Shown: positions 33,803 to 42,418 of the stretch, piece by piece
Layout: each line of letters starts with the position of its first letter
Position numbering within the stretch: the first letter of the stretch is position 1
DNA from: Halolamina sp. CBA1230
Lineage (GTDB): Archaea; Halobacteriota; Halobacteria; Halobacteriales; Haloferacaceae
Assembly: GCF_002025255.2 (NCBI RefSeq)
Contig: NZ_CP054587.1
Coordinates: 186,001 to 250,000, forward strand
Reading direction: 5' to 3'
Length of the DNA: 64,000 nucleotides
Notes under the pieces: model-generated
What the model was told of the DNA's origin: nothing
Seen by the model: only the letters and a program-made list of their open reading frames with translations
Databases searched by the model: none
Made by a program: the position numbers and the translations under genes

Positions 33803-35089
33803 CTACCGGTTGTCGTAGACGCGCTGGACCTTCCCGACCTCGCTGCGGGCGATCCCGCCGGACTCGACCAGCGTGAGTTCGTCCGGCGTGAACTGGAGCA
33901 CGTTCTCCAGGCGTTCGAGGATCTCCTCCTCCAGCTCCGCGTGGCCGCGGTCCGTGTCCTCGGCGCGTTCGACGGTGAGCTCCATCACGTCGAGGTTCTC
34001 CTCGCGGTCGAGGTCGATGCGGTAGTGGGGCGCGACGCCGTCGATGTCGAGCACCACGTCTTCGATCTCGCTGGGGTAGAGGTTCACGCCGCGGACGATC
34101 AGCAGGTCGTCGGCGCGGCCGGTGACGTTGTCCATCCGGACCATCGTCCGCCCACAGTCACACTCCTCGTACGTCAGCGTCGTCAGGTCGCCGGTCCGGT
34201 AGCGTAGGACGGGCAGCGCATCCTTCGACAGCGTCGTGAGCACGAGTTCGCCCTCCTCGCCCTCCTCGACGGGCTCGCCCGTCTGCGGGTCGACGACCTC
34301 GGGGAGGAAGCGGTCCTCCCAGATGTGGAGGCCGTTCTGGGCCTCGTGGCACTCGTTCGAGACGCCGGGGCCGACGATCTCCGAGAGCCCGTAGATGTCG
34401 ATCCCAGTCACGTCGAGGCGCTCCTCGATCTCCTCGCGCATCGGGTCCGTGCAGGGTTCGGCGCCGAAGATGACAGTCGAAATCGGCAGTTCTCGGGGGT
34501 CGTGGCCCATCTCCTCGGCGGTCTCGGCGAGGTAGAGCGCGTAGGAGGGCGTGCAGGTGAACACGTCGCTCTCCAGGTCACGCATCAGCTCGATCTGGCG
34601 CTGGGTCTGCCCGCCGCCGATGGGGATTACCGTCCCCCCGAGCTCCTCGACGCCGTAGTGGAGGCCGAGCCCGCCAGTGAACAGCCCGTAGCCGTAGGCG
34701 TTCTGGACGGTGTCGCCGGCCTCGACGCCAGCCGCCGCGAGCGAGCGGGCGACCACCTCGCTCCAGACGTCGAGGTCGTCGTCGGTGTAGGCGACGATTT
34801 TGGGTTTACCCGTGGTGCCGGAGGAGGCGTGGATCCGCGTGACTTCGTCGTCGTCGACGGCGAACAGCCCGTCGGGGTACTCGTCGCGGAAGTCTTCCTT
34901 CGTCGTCGTCGGGAGCTTCCGAACGTCGTCGACGCTGTCGATGTCCGCCGGCTCGACCCCCGCCTCGTCCAATTTCTCGCGGTAGAACGGGACGTTCTCG
35001 TAGGCGTTCTCGACGGTCTCGCGCAGTCGGTCGGCCTGGAGGTCGCGGATCTCCTCGCGGTCGGCGCCCTCGATGGGCTTGTGTACCAT
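33803..35089 (-). CDS. paaK: phenylacetate-CoA ligase
   Basis: The 428-residue protein has the PaaK adenylate-forming motifs: 'IHASSGTTGKPKIV', 'GAEPCTDPMREEIEERL', 'YGLSEIVGPGVSNEC', 'LRYRTGDLTTLTY' and 'RADDLLIVRGVNLYPSEIE'. The cysteine-rich 'EECDCGRT' is common in this family. It activates phenylacetate with ATP and CoA, the entry step of the pathway. It is convergent with paaI and divergent from the thiolase gene. Confidence 0.93.
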   Translation of the reverse strand: MVHKPIEGADREEIRDLQADRLRETVENAYENVPFYREKLDEAGVEPADIDSVDDVRKLPTTTKEDFRDEYPDGLFAVDDDEVTRIHASSGTTGKPKIVAYTDDDLDVWSEVVARSLAAAGVEAGDTVQNAYGYGLFTGGLGLHYGVEELGGTVIPIGGGQTQRQIELMRDLESDVFTCTPSYALYLAETAEEMGHDPRELPISTVIFGAEPCTDPMREEIEERLDVTGIDIYGLSEIVGPGVSNECHEAQNGLHIWEDRFLPEVVDPQTGEPVEEGEEGELVLTTLSKDALPVLRYRTGDLTTLTYEECDCGRTMVRMDNVTGRADDLLIVRGVNLYPSEIEDVVLDIDGVAPHYRIDLDREENLDVMELTVERAEDTDRGHAELEEEILERLENVLQFTPDELTLVESGGIARSEVGKVQRVYDNR

Positions 35090-35209
35090 AGTCGTCCGCT
35101 CGGCCGACGCCAGTAAAAATCATGATGATCCCGTCGCCCTCGCGGCGGTCCGCGTCCGCCGCCGTCGCCCACGGGAAGGCTTTTCGCCGGACCGCCGGAA
35201 CGTGGATTC

Positions 35210-36382
35210 ATGCGGGACGCCTACATCATCGGCGCGGGGCAGACCCCCTTCGGTGCGATGCCCGGCGAGAGCTACCGGTCGCTGTTCACTGCGGCGGTCG
35301 ACGACGCCGTCGACAGCGTGCCCGACGGGATCGACACCGACGAGATCGACGAGGCGGTCGTCGGCACGCTCGGCGTCGGCGGGCGACAGATCGGGCTCTC
35401 CGCCCCGGCGGTCACGGAACACGCCGGCCTCCACGGCGTGCCGAGCACGCGCGTCGAGAACGCGTGTGCGGCATCGGGCTACGCAGTCCGGCAGGCCGTC
35501 CAGGCCGTCCGGAGCGGGATGGCCGACGTGGTCCTCGCGGGCGGTGTCGAGGTGATGACCGACCTGAGCGGCGATACGGCGAAGTACTGGCTCGGCGTCT
35601 CCGGCGAGACCGAGTGGGAGCGCCTCACCGGCACCACGTTCGCCGGCGTGTACGCCCAGATGGCCAGCGCCTACTTCGACCGCTACGAGGCGACGCCGGA
35701 GCACCTCTCGCAGGTCGCCGTCAAGAACCACGAAAACGGCGCGAAGAACGAGAACGCCCACCTCGGCTTCGAGTGCTCGCTCGAGGACGCGCGGGACGCA
35801 CCGATCGTCGCCGACCCGCTGAACCTCTATCACTGCTGCCCAACCTCCGACGGCGCCGCGGCGGTGCTCGTCGCGAGCGAGGACGCTGTCGGCGAGTACA
35901 CGGACGAACCGATCCGCGTCGCCGGCGTCGGCGCCGCGAGCGAACGTGTGGGGCTGTTCCAGCGCGACACGTACACCGGTATCGACGCCTCGATGGAGGC
36001 GGCAGTCGCGGCGTACGATCGCGCGGGGATCGACCCCGCAGACCTCGACTTCGCGGAAGTCCACGACTGCTTCGCCATCGCGGAGCTCCTGGCCTACGAG
36101 GATCTGGGGTTCTGTGACCGCGGCGAGGCGTACGAACTGGTCGAGTCCGGCGCGACCGAACTCGGCGGCGACCTCCCGGTCAACGCCTCCGGCGGCCTGA
36201 AGTCGAAGGGCCACCCCATCGGCGCGACCGGCGCGGGCCAGATCGCGGAGGCGTACAAACAGCTCCGCGGCGAGGCTGGTGACCGACAGGTCGAAGACGC
36301 GGAACTCGGGCTGACCCACAACGTCGGCGGGAGCGGCGGTGCAGCGGTTGTCCACGTCCTCGAACGGGAGGTGGGCCGATGA
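35210..36382 (+). CDS. thiolase (acyl-CoA acetyltransferase)
   Basis: The 390-residue protein belongs to the SCP-x/archaeal thiolase branch. The nucleophilic Cys is in 'ENACAASGYAV', a second conserved site is 'EVHDCFAIAELLAYEDLGF', the catalytic His is in 'GGLKSKGHPIGATGAGQ', and the end reads 'LTHNVGGSGGAAVVHVLE'. It would cleave 3-oxoacyl-CoA in the last steps of phenylacetate beta-oxidation. Its stop overlaps the next start (ATGA). In archaea, thiolases of this group are usually encoded with a DUF35 protein, which here is fused to the next gene. Confidence 0.9.
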   Translation: MRDAYIIGAGQTPFGAMPGESYRSLFTAAVDDAVDSVPDGIDTDEIDEAVVGTLGVGGRQIGLSAPAVTEHAGLHGVPSTRVENACAASGYAVRQAVQAVRSGMADVVLAGGVEVMTDLSGDTAKYWLGVSGETEWERLTGTTFAGVYAQMASAYFDRYEATPEHLSQVAVKNHENGAKNENAHLGFECSLEDARDAPIVADPLNLYHCCPTSDGAAAVLVASEDAVGEYTDEPIRVAGVGAASERVGLFQRDTYTGIDASMEAAVAAYDRAGIDPADLDFAEVHDCFAIAELLAYEDLGFCDRGEAYELVESGATELGGDLPVNASGGLKSKGHPIGATGAGQIAEAYKQLRGEAGDRQVEDAELGLTHNVGGSGGAAVVHVLEREVGR

Positions 36383-37851
36383 GCGCCGCCGGCTCCGAGA
36401 CGGCCGACGAGCCGGGGATCGCCGCTATCGGCGCGTACACCCCTCGACTGCGGATCGACGCCGCCGAGTTCGAGGAGGCGTGGGGTCGCTTCGACGCGGC
36501 GGGCGTCGAGGGGAAGGCGGTCCCGGAGGCCGACGAGGACGTACTCACGATGGGGATCGAGGCGGCCCGGCGCGCACTGGACGCCGCCGACCGCGCTGGC
36601 GACGAGATCGCCCATCTCGCCTTCGCGACCACGACGCCGCCGATGGCCGAGGAGGATCTCACGCCGCGGCTCGTGAGCGTGCTCGGCGCGCCCGGGAGCG
36701 CCGCCACGCGAACGTTCACGGGCAGCACCCGTGTCGGCGCGCAGGCGCTCGCCGGCGCGCTCGACGCGAGCCCGTGGTACCGTTCGGACGGGAGTGACGG
36801 GATCGCGCTCGTGATCGCCGCCGACTGCCCGCGCGGCGAACCGGACAGCGAGACCGAGCACGCGGCCGGTGCAGGTGCTGCCGCGTTCGTCCTCGACGCC
36901 GGCGCCCCTGGAACCGTCGCCGACCGCACCTCCCACGTCGACTCCTACCCCGGAACGCGGTTCCGCGAGGCCGGGAGCGAGGAGACGACGGGGCTCGGGA
37001 TCACCCAGTACGACCGCGAGGCGTTCACGGCGGCACTGGGCGGCGCCGCCGACGGACTCGATGTCGATCCGTCGTCCGTCGACGCCGCGGCGGTCCAGTC
37101 GCCGGACGGCAAACTTCCCTACCGCGCTGCGGGGGCGCTGAGTGTCGACACCGAAACGATCGTGGCCGCGGAGACGGTCAGCCACCTCGGTGACACCGGC
37201 GCGGCGAGCACGTTCGTCGGCGCCGCGTCGGCGTTCGACGACGGCGCGGAGCGCGTGCTGCTCGCCGCCTACGGCAGCGGTGCCGGGGCGAACGCGCTCG
37301 TGATCGACGGGTCGGTCCCCGTCGACGCCGCGCTCTCCGGCGGAACGCACCTCTCCTACGCCGAGTACCTCCGCCGGCGCGGCGAGATCACGACCGGCGA
37401 ACCCGAGGGCGGCGGCGCGTACGTCAGCGTCCCCTCCTGGCAGCGAACCACGCCCCAGCGCCACCGACTGGTCGCGGGACGGTGTCCCGACTGCGGCGCG
37501 CTGAACTTCCCGCCCGACGGCGCCTGTGAGCAGTGTCACGGCCGGCCCGACGAGTACGAGCAGGTCGAACTCCCCGGTGAGGGGAGCGTCGAGGCGGTGA
37601 CCACCATCGCCCAGGGCGGCGCACCCCCCGAGTTCGTCGAGCAGCAGTCCCGCAGCGGCCCGTTCGTGAGTGCGATCGTCGCGCTCGACGGCCCCCACGG
37701 TGGGAGCGTGAGCGTTCCCTCGCAGGTGCTCGCGGGCGGTGAGAACGTGGAGGTCGGAACGCGCGTCGAGGCGACGATCCGGCGAATCTACACCCAGGAG
37801 GGCGTGATCCGGTACGGGTTCAAGATGCGCCCGGTGGAGCGGCGTCGGTAG
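36379..37851 (+). CDS. HMG-CoA-synthase-like protein fused to a DUF35 zinc ribbon/OB domain
   Basis: This 490-residue protein has an N-terminal thiolase-fold half (about 1-330) like 3-hydroxy-3-methylglutaryl-CoA synthase ('IAAIGAYTPRLRIDAAEF', 'SAATRTFTGSTRVGAQALAGAL'). Its C-terminal half is DUF35: a zinc ribbon 'GRCPDCGALNFP...CEQCHG', then an OB-fold. In the 'RTFTGSTRVG' position the catalytic Cys of real HMG-CoA synthase is absent, so it probably does not form HMG-CoA. Following the thiolase gene with a 4-base overlap, it likely forms a complex with it, with the DUF35 half binding acyl-CoA. Confidence 0.82.
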   Translation: MSAAGSETADEPGIAAIGAYTPRLRIDAAEFEEAWGRFDAAGVEGKAVPEADEDVLTMGIEAARRALDAADRAGDEIAHLAFATTTPPMAEEDLTPRLVSVLGAPGSAATRTFTGSTRVGAQALAGALDASPWYRSDGSDGIALVIAADCPRGEPDSETEHAAGAGAAAFVLDAGAPGTVADRTSHVDSYPGTRFREAGSEETTGLGITQYDREAFTAALGGAADGLDVDPSSVDAAAVQSPDGKLPYRAAGALSVDTETIVAAETVSHLGDTGAASTFVGAASAFDDGAERVLLAAYGSGAGANALVIDGSVPVDAALSGGTHLSYAEYLRRRGEITTGEPEGGGAYVSVPSWQRTTPQRHRLVAGRCPDCGALNFPPDGACEQCHGRPDEYEQVELPGEGSVEAVTTIAQGGAPPEFVEQQSRSGPFVSAIVALDGPHGGSVSVPSQVLAGGENVEVGTRVEATIRRIYTQEGVIRYGFKMRPVERRR

Positions 37852-37924
37852 TCGACCCTCGGGAGCCTCCTCTGGCGACCGCGTGTCACGCGGTTTTTTC
37901 TCGGCTCCGGCCCCCCACGCGAGC

Positions 37925-38812
37925 ATGCACGTAGCCGTACTCGGCGCCGGGACGATGGGCCACGGGATCGCCCAAGTATCCGCTATGGCGGGCCACGACG
38001 TGTGGATCCGAGACGTCGAACGGGAGTTCGTCGACGACGGCCTCGACGCCATCGAGGCGAACCTCCAGGGCGGCGTCGAGCGCGACAAAGTGACCGAAGA
38101 CGAGAAGGAAGCCACGCTCGACCGACTCTCCGGGACGACCTCGCTCGAAAACGCCGTCGCCGACGCCGACGTCGTGATCGAGGCCGTCCCCGAGGAGATG
38201 GAGATCAAACAGGAGACGTTCGAGGACGTCGAAGCGTACGTCGACGAGGGGGCGCTGATCGCCTCGAACACCTCCTCGCTGTCGCTCACGGAGATCGCGA
38301 GCGTGCTGGACCGTCCGGAACGTGCGGTCGGTCTGCACTTCTTCAACCCTGTGCACATCATGGAGTTGGTGGAAATTGTGATCGCGGAGCAGACGAGCGA
38401 CCGAACCTTGGAGCGCGCCAACGAGTTCGTCGAGGGGATCGACCGGACGCCCGTGGAAGTCACCGACTCGCCAGGGTTCGCCTCCTCCCGACTGGGCGTC
38501 GCGCTCGGCGTCGAAGCCATGCGGATGGTGCAGGAGGGCGTCGCCTCGCCGGAGGACATCGACGCCGCGATGGAGTTGGGGTACAACCACCCGCAGGGGC
38601 CGATCGCGCTGGGCGACGTGGTCGGGCTCGACGTGCGGCTGGATATCCTCGAACATCTCCGGGAGGAGCTCGGCGAACGGTTCCGCCCGCCGCAGATCCT
38701 GAAACGGAAGGTCCGGGCCGGGAAGCTCGGCAAGAAGACGGGCGAGGGGTTCTACGTCTGGGAGGACGGTGAGATCGTCGGCACCAGCGGTGACTGGGGT
38801 GAGGAGCAGTGA
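37925..38812 (+). CDS. 3-hydroxyacyl-CoA dehydrogenase
   Basis: The start at 37925 gives 'MHVAVLGAGTMGHGIAQVS', the NAD-binding fold. The protein (295 residues) continues with 'EAVPEEMEIKQETFEDVE', 'GLHFFNPVHIMELVEIV' (catalytic His) and 'DSPGFASSRLGVALG'. It oxidises 3-hydroxyacyl-CoA, the step before the thiolase. It overlaps the next gene by 4 bases (GTGA). Confidence 0.93.
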   Translation: MHVAVLGAGTMGHGIAQVSAMAGHDVWIRDVEREFVDDGLDAIEANLQGGVERDKVTEDEKEATLDRLSGTTSLENAVADADVVIEAVPEEMEIKQETFEDVEAYVDEGALIASNTSSLSLTEIASVLDRPERAVGLHFFNPVHIMELVEIVIAEQTSDRTLERANEFVEGIDRTPVEVTDSPGFASSRLGVALGVEAMRMVQEGVASPEDIDAAMELGYNHPQGPIALGDVVGLDVRLDILEHLREELGERFRPPQILKRKVRAGKLGKKTGEGFYVWEDGEIVGTSGDWGEEQ

Positions 38813-39612
38813 TCGAGGACGTCGCGGCCGACTGCGAGACCGTCGACGCCGAGGTCGGCGAGCACGGCGACCACGTCGCGACGGTGACGCTCAACCGTCC
38901 CGATGCGCGGAACGCGCTGAACGCCCAACTCCGAGAGGAACTCGCCGACGTGATCGACGTCGTGGAGGGGGACGAGGTGCGCGCAGTCGTGCTGACCGGC
39001 GCCGCGGAGGCCGGCGCGTTCGCCGCCGGGGCCGACGTGACCGAACTCCGGGAGCGTGACGCGCTCGAGCAGCGCGAGGCCAGCAAGCGCCCGCGAGTGT
39101 ACGAACACGTCGCGGACTGCCCGATGCCAGTGATCGCCCGGATCAACGGCCACGCGCTCGGCGGCGGCTGTGAGCTGATCCAGGCCTGTGACGTCCGGAT
39201 CGCCCACGAGGACGCCAAGATCGGCCAGCCCGAGATCACGCTCGGGATCATGCCCGGCGGCGGCGGCACCCAGCGTCTCCCCCGCCTCGTCGGCGAGGGA
39301 CAGGCGATGCGACTGATCCTCTCGGGGGAGCTGATCGACGCTGCCGAAGCCCGGGAGATCGGGCTCGTCGACGAGGTCCACGGCGACGACTTCGACGACG
39401 CGGTCGACGACCTCGCGGCGTCGATGGCGTCGAACAGCCCTGTCGCGCTCGAGTTCGCCAAGCAGTCGGTGAAAGCCGCCTCGCAGATGGGGCTGGAGGA
39501 CGGCATCGACTATGAGGCGGAGCTGTTCGCCCAGCTGTTCGCGACCGCGGACAAAAACGAGGGGATCGACGCGTTCCTCGAGGACCGCGAGCCGGAGTGG
39601 CGCGGCGAGTAG
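38809..39612 (+). CDS. enoyl-CoA hydratase
   Basis: The start is a GTG overlapping the dehydrogenase stop. The 267-residue protein has the classic crotonase pattern 'FAAGADVTELRE', 'INGHALGGGCELIQACD' and 'IGQPEITLGIMPGGGGTQRL', with catalytic Glu in 'QPE'. This distinguishes it from the PaaG-like protein at 28292. It is a PaaF-like hydratase for the beta-oxidation steps. Confidence 0.92.
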   Translation: MIEDVAADCETVDAEVGEHGDHVATVTLNRPDARNALNAQLREELADVIDVVEGDEVRAVVLTGAAEAGAFAAGADVTELRERDALEQREASKRPRVYEHVADCPMPVIARINGHALGGGCELIQACDVRIAHEDAKIGQPEITLGIMPGGGGTQRLPRLVGEGQAMRLILSGELIDAAEAREIGLVDEVHGDDFDDAVDDLAASMASNSPVALEFAKQSVKAASQMGLEDGIDYEAELFAQLFATADKNEGIDAFLEDREPEWRGE

Positions 39613-39659
39613 CGGGTACGGGCAGCATACTTTTGGCCCGACTGCCGGAACCGGTCAGC

Positions 39660-39956
39660 ATGGACGTCGAGGCGTTCTTCGAGGAGATGCCCTTCGCCGA
39701 CCTGCTGGGCGTCGAACTGACCGAGATCGACGAGGGCCACGCCGAGGGACAGGTCGAGATGCGCGAGGAACTCTCCTGGGACGAGGACGGGACGGTCGCC
39801 CACGGCGGCGTCACGTTCACGCTCGCGGACACCGTCGGCGGTGCCGCGCTCGTCTCGCTGGTCGAACAGCCGGTGCCGACGATCGACATGCGCGTCGACT
39901 TCCTCGAAGCCGGCACGGGCGATCTGACCGCCGAGGCCGGTGGTCCGACTGGGTGA
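39660..39956 (+). pseudogene. PaaI-type thioesterase, frameshifted and truncated
   Basis: The start at 39660 has a TATA-like ATACTTTT about 26-33 bases upstream. The 98-residue frame shows 'DGTVAHGGVTFTLADTVGG' (HGG loop, catalytic Asp) and 'DMRVDFLEAGTGDLTAEA', then ends in 'GGPTG'. Complete relatives have about 30-40 more residues. In the +1 frame from about 39940 the DNA reads 'VVRLGEDVGVT', just what should follow. After that the frame enters the hairpin array at 39971 and loses family resemblance. I read this as a gene broken by a frameshift and replacement of its 3' end. It is the last gene of the beta-oxidation run. Confidence 0.65.
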
Positions 39957-39970
39957 GGACGTAGGCGTCA

Positions 39971-40171
39971 CCAGAACGCTGCGCGTTCTGGTTGTCACCG
40001 GAAGCCGTCGGCTTCCGGTTGTGACCGGAAACATCGTTTCCGGTCGCCCGGGAATCTTCGATTCCCCCTGCCCGAGGGACGTAGTCCCTCAATGGCTAAC
40101 GAATCGCTACGCGATTCGTGAACGTCGTCGGCGTGTTCACCGAGGACACCCCGCCGACGCACGCGGGGTGT
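39971..40171 (+). repeat. array of six unrelated triloop hairpins plus two larger hairpins
   Basis: Six perfect hairpins, each with a 3-base loop, follow one another: 39971-39991 (9 bp, loop TGC), 39997-40019 (10 bp, GTC), 40023-40045 (10 bp, ATC), 40050-40066 (7 bp, TTC), 40074-40090 (7 bp, GTA) and 40099-40119 (9 bp, TAC). The stems differ in sequence. Two more follow: GTGAAC/GTTCAC at 40118-40140 with an 11-base loop, and a 9-bp stem at 40146-40171 with an 8-base loop. No gene is seen here. Confidence 0.88.
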
Positions 40172-40267
40172 ACAAGACTGGATAAAGTTAATAGTGCGAT
40201 ATCGAACTGTCGGGGTCGGCTGTGACTCGACAGTAGTTCTAACAGAGTAGGGCCACAGCAGTGAGCT
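40172..40267. other. gene-free gap before the phosphoesterase
   Basis: A moderately A+T-rich stretch with TAAAGTTAATAG at about 40181-40192 and TTCTAACA at about 40238-40245, either of which could be a TATA box for the gene at 40268. Nothing else was seen. Confidence 0.35.
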
Positions 40268-41203
40268 ATGCCCTCCCGACTCCTCGTGATGGGGGACAAC
40301 CACGGCGACGTCGAATCGCTCCGCCGAGTGCTCGCCGACGTCGAGGGGGAGTCGTTCGACTACGCCGTCCACGTCGGCGACTTCACGAACGCGTGGCGAA
40401 CGGCCAGGCGGACGGACGACGAAGCCGCCGCCGAACGTCTCGGGGCGGAACAGCTACGCGAGGTCGAACCGGTGCTCGCGGAGTTCGACGCGCTCGCCGA
40501 GCACGGGCTCGTGTGGGTGTACGGCAATCAGGACTACTTCGGCGACCTGCCGGAGGAGCTGTCGGTCGGGAGGGAGGTTCCGGAGGACGACGTGGTACAG
40601 GTCGGCGATCTCCGGTTCACGAACTCGCTCGATCTGGTCACGCCGGACGTGGTTCTGGTCACCCATCTGGAGTACTGGCGGCTCGGGGACCACTTCGAGG
40701 GGCTGGCCCACTTCTGCGGGAACTCCCACCGGGGTCGGCACGTCGGCGACCGACTGAACTCCGCGTTCCTGCAGGTCCGGGATCCGGAGACGGACGAGAA
40801 CCGGTTCGGGGGGTACTTCGTCGTCGAACTGGACGAATCCGGACTGGACGTCGAGATGCGGTCCGTCGGCGACCTCACGCGGATCGAGTGCGACCGCCAC
40901 CGGGAGCGCGGCGTCCAGTTCCAGCCCGACGCCCGCGGCTGTATGTTCTGCAACGAGGCGGGGACGCTGATGCGGGAGATGTGTGCGTCGGCGTTCTACG
41001 GTCTCACACGCGGCACCGATCGGGAGTCAGTCAGCGACGAGGAGCTCGTCGACTGCGCCGAGGGGCTCTGGAACGAACCCCCGACGGGGTTCCGCGAATC
41101 GTTCGCGGCCTACCTCGCGGAGCTCGAGAGCCATCGGTACGCCCCGCTCACGAGGGCCGAGGACGGATCGATCCGGCTCGCGGAGAAGAGTTACTCCTAC
41201 TGA
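40268..41203 (+). CDS. calcineurin-like metallophosphoesterase
   Basis: This 311-residue protein has the metallophosphoesterase motifs 'VMGDNHGD' (GDxHxD), 'HVGDFTN' (GDxx), 'VYGNQDYF' (GNxD), a histidine in 'VLVTHLEYW' and 'CGNSHRGRHV' as the last motif. Two metal ions and phosphoester hydrolysis are expected. A C-terminal extension of about 100 residues holds 'GCMFCNEAGTLM' (CxxC) and has no clear family. The substrate is unknown. It is convergent with the PD-(D/E)xK gene. Confidence 0.8.
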   Translation: MPSRLLVMGDNHGDVESLRRVLADVEGESFDYAVHVGDFTNAWRTARRTDDEAAAERLGAEQLREVEPVLAEFDALAEHGLVWVYGNQDYFGDLPEELSVGREVPEDDVVQVGDLRFTNSLDLVTPDVVLVTHLEYWRLGDHFEGLAHFCGNSHRGRHVGDRLNSAFLQVRDPETDENRFGGYFVVELDESGLDVEMRSVGDLTRIECDRHRERGVQFQPDARGCMFCNEAGTLMREMCASAFYGLTRGTDRESVSDEELVDCAEGLWNEPPTGFRESFAAYLAELESHRYAPLTRAEDGSIRLAEKSYSY

Positions 41204-41225
41204 ATCGACGGTCCGACTATCGGGG

Positions 41226-42380
41226 TTACTCGACGATCCACGGCTTCTCGTCGGGGTCGTACTCGTCGATCGCGCCCGAGTGGCTCCGGGTCTCCGGCGC
41301 CAGCACGCCGACGTGTTTGAGCTGCTGGACGAAGTTGAACAGGACGTTGTTCCGGATCACGTCGCGCCAGACCGACGGGTCGGCGTACAGTCGCCGTGTC
41401 TTGCCAGTCTCGATCAGCTCCCGCGCTCGCTCGGCGCCACGCTCGGTGCAGAACGCGCTCAGGAACACGTTCGGGTACTCGTGGACCAGCCGTTCGACGA
41501 GATCGAGGAAGTGGACGCGCGGGCCCTCCTGACGGAGCGCGTCGAGCAACAGGCCGAACTCCGGATGGCGGGCGAACGCGTTCCGGAGCAGGATACCGAG
41601 CGGGCGGTGGATCTCGGCGACGGTCGAGCCGTGGGTCTCCTCTTTGACCAGTCGGAGGTCGTCGAGCTCCTCGACGCCGTACCCCCGGAGCACCGTCGCA
41701 GAGAGCTCGCCCTGTTCAGTCAGGTCGTACGGCTGCCCGCTCGTGAGCAGGCCGAGCGTTCGCGCGCTGGAGACCGCGGCGCCGCCCGCACCGAACCCGT
41801 ACTCGTCGGCGAGCGCGTCGACGAGTTCGTCCCGTGCGAGCGGGCCGTAGCGATCCACGGCGACGACCGATGCGAGGTAGTTCAGCGGCTGTGCGAGGCT
41901 CAGTGTCGTCACGTCGCCGCCGAACTCGTTACCCCGGAGCCGGACCGACAGCTGCCCCTCCACGTCGACGACCTCGGTGTCCGCCTCGGCGCTTGCGGGG
42001 GGATGCCACGCCTCGACGCCCGCGTCCTCGACGCCGATCACGCCGACGCCTTTCGCCCGCAGGAGATCCGTGTGCTGGGAAACGGCGTCGGCGTCGCCGG
42101 CGAGGTAGGAGACGTGGGCGCCCTGCTGGTAGGTCAGCGCCTGCCCCATCCCGCGGAGCAGGTTCGTCGCCCCCTTCACTTCGATCGCGAACACGCGGTC
42201 GGCGTCCGTGAAGCCGAGTACGTCCGGGTAGCGCCCACGGATCGTGATCTCGTGGCGCTCGCAGCGATCGAGCACGTCGGCGTAGCTGTCGTCGTGGGCC
42301 GCCGGAACGTGGACCAGCGGCTCGTAGTTCCGTGTCGCGAGTTCGTCGACGACGCGGTCGAACACCGCCGGCTCGTCCAT
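41226..42380 (-). CDS. PD-(D/E)xK nuclease-like protein with helical C-terminal domain
   Basis: The start at 42380 gives 'MDEPAVFDRVVDELATRNYE'. Residues 51-84 read 'YPDVLGFTD', then 'FAIEVKG' and 'GQALTYQ', so Pro52-Asp53, Glu67-x-Lys69 and Gln80-x3-Tyr84 match the catalytic core of restriction-endonuclease-fold nucleases. The remaining 300 residues are helical with a possible winged-helix part ('ARDELVDALADEYGFG', about 175-240). The 384-residue protein may cut DNA or bind it. Family name and role are unknown. It lies 38 bases from the PurD-like gene on the same strand. Confidence 0.68.
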   Translation of the reverse strand: MDEPAVFDRVVDELATRNYEPLVHVPAAHDDSYADVLDRCERHEITIRGRYPDVLGFTDADRVFAIEVKGATNLLRGMGQALTYQQGAHVSYLAGDADAVSQHTDLLRAKGVGVIGVEDAGVEAWHPPASAEADTEVVDVEGQLSVRLRGNEFGGDVTTLSLAQPLNYLASVVAVDRYGPLARDELVDALADEYGFGAGGAAVSSARTLGLLTSGQPYDLTEQGELSATVLRGYGVEELDDLRLVKEETHGSTVAEIHRPLGILLRNAFARHPEFGLLLDALRQEGPRVHFLDLVERLVHEYPNVFLSAFCTERGAERARELIETGKTRRLYADPSVWRDVIRNNVLFNFVQQLKHVGVLAPETRSHSGAIDEYDPDEKPWIVE

Positions 42381-42418
42381 ACCCCGGGTCTCGGGGAGCT
42401 GGCCAATAAACGTCGCCC

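Noticed and set aside
36379-37851. True HMG-CoA synthase of the mevalonate pathway
   Set aside because: The catalytic Cys position is not a Cys, and the protein is fused to DUF35 and coupled to a thiolase. A role with the thiolase is more likely.
39971-40171. CRISPR-like array
   Set aside because: The hairpins share geometry but not sequence. There is no constant repeat, no spacer of constant length and no cas gene nearby.
39940-40185. An 81-codon open frame across the hairpin array
   Set aside because: Only its first 11 codons look like protein (the lost thioesterase end). The rest is dictated by the palindromes, so it is not called a gene.
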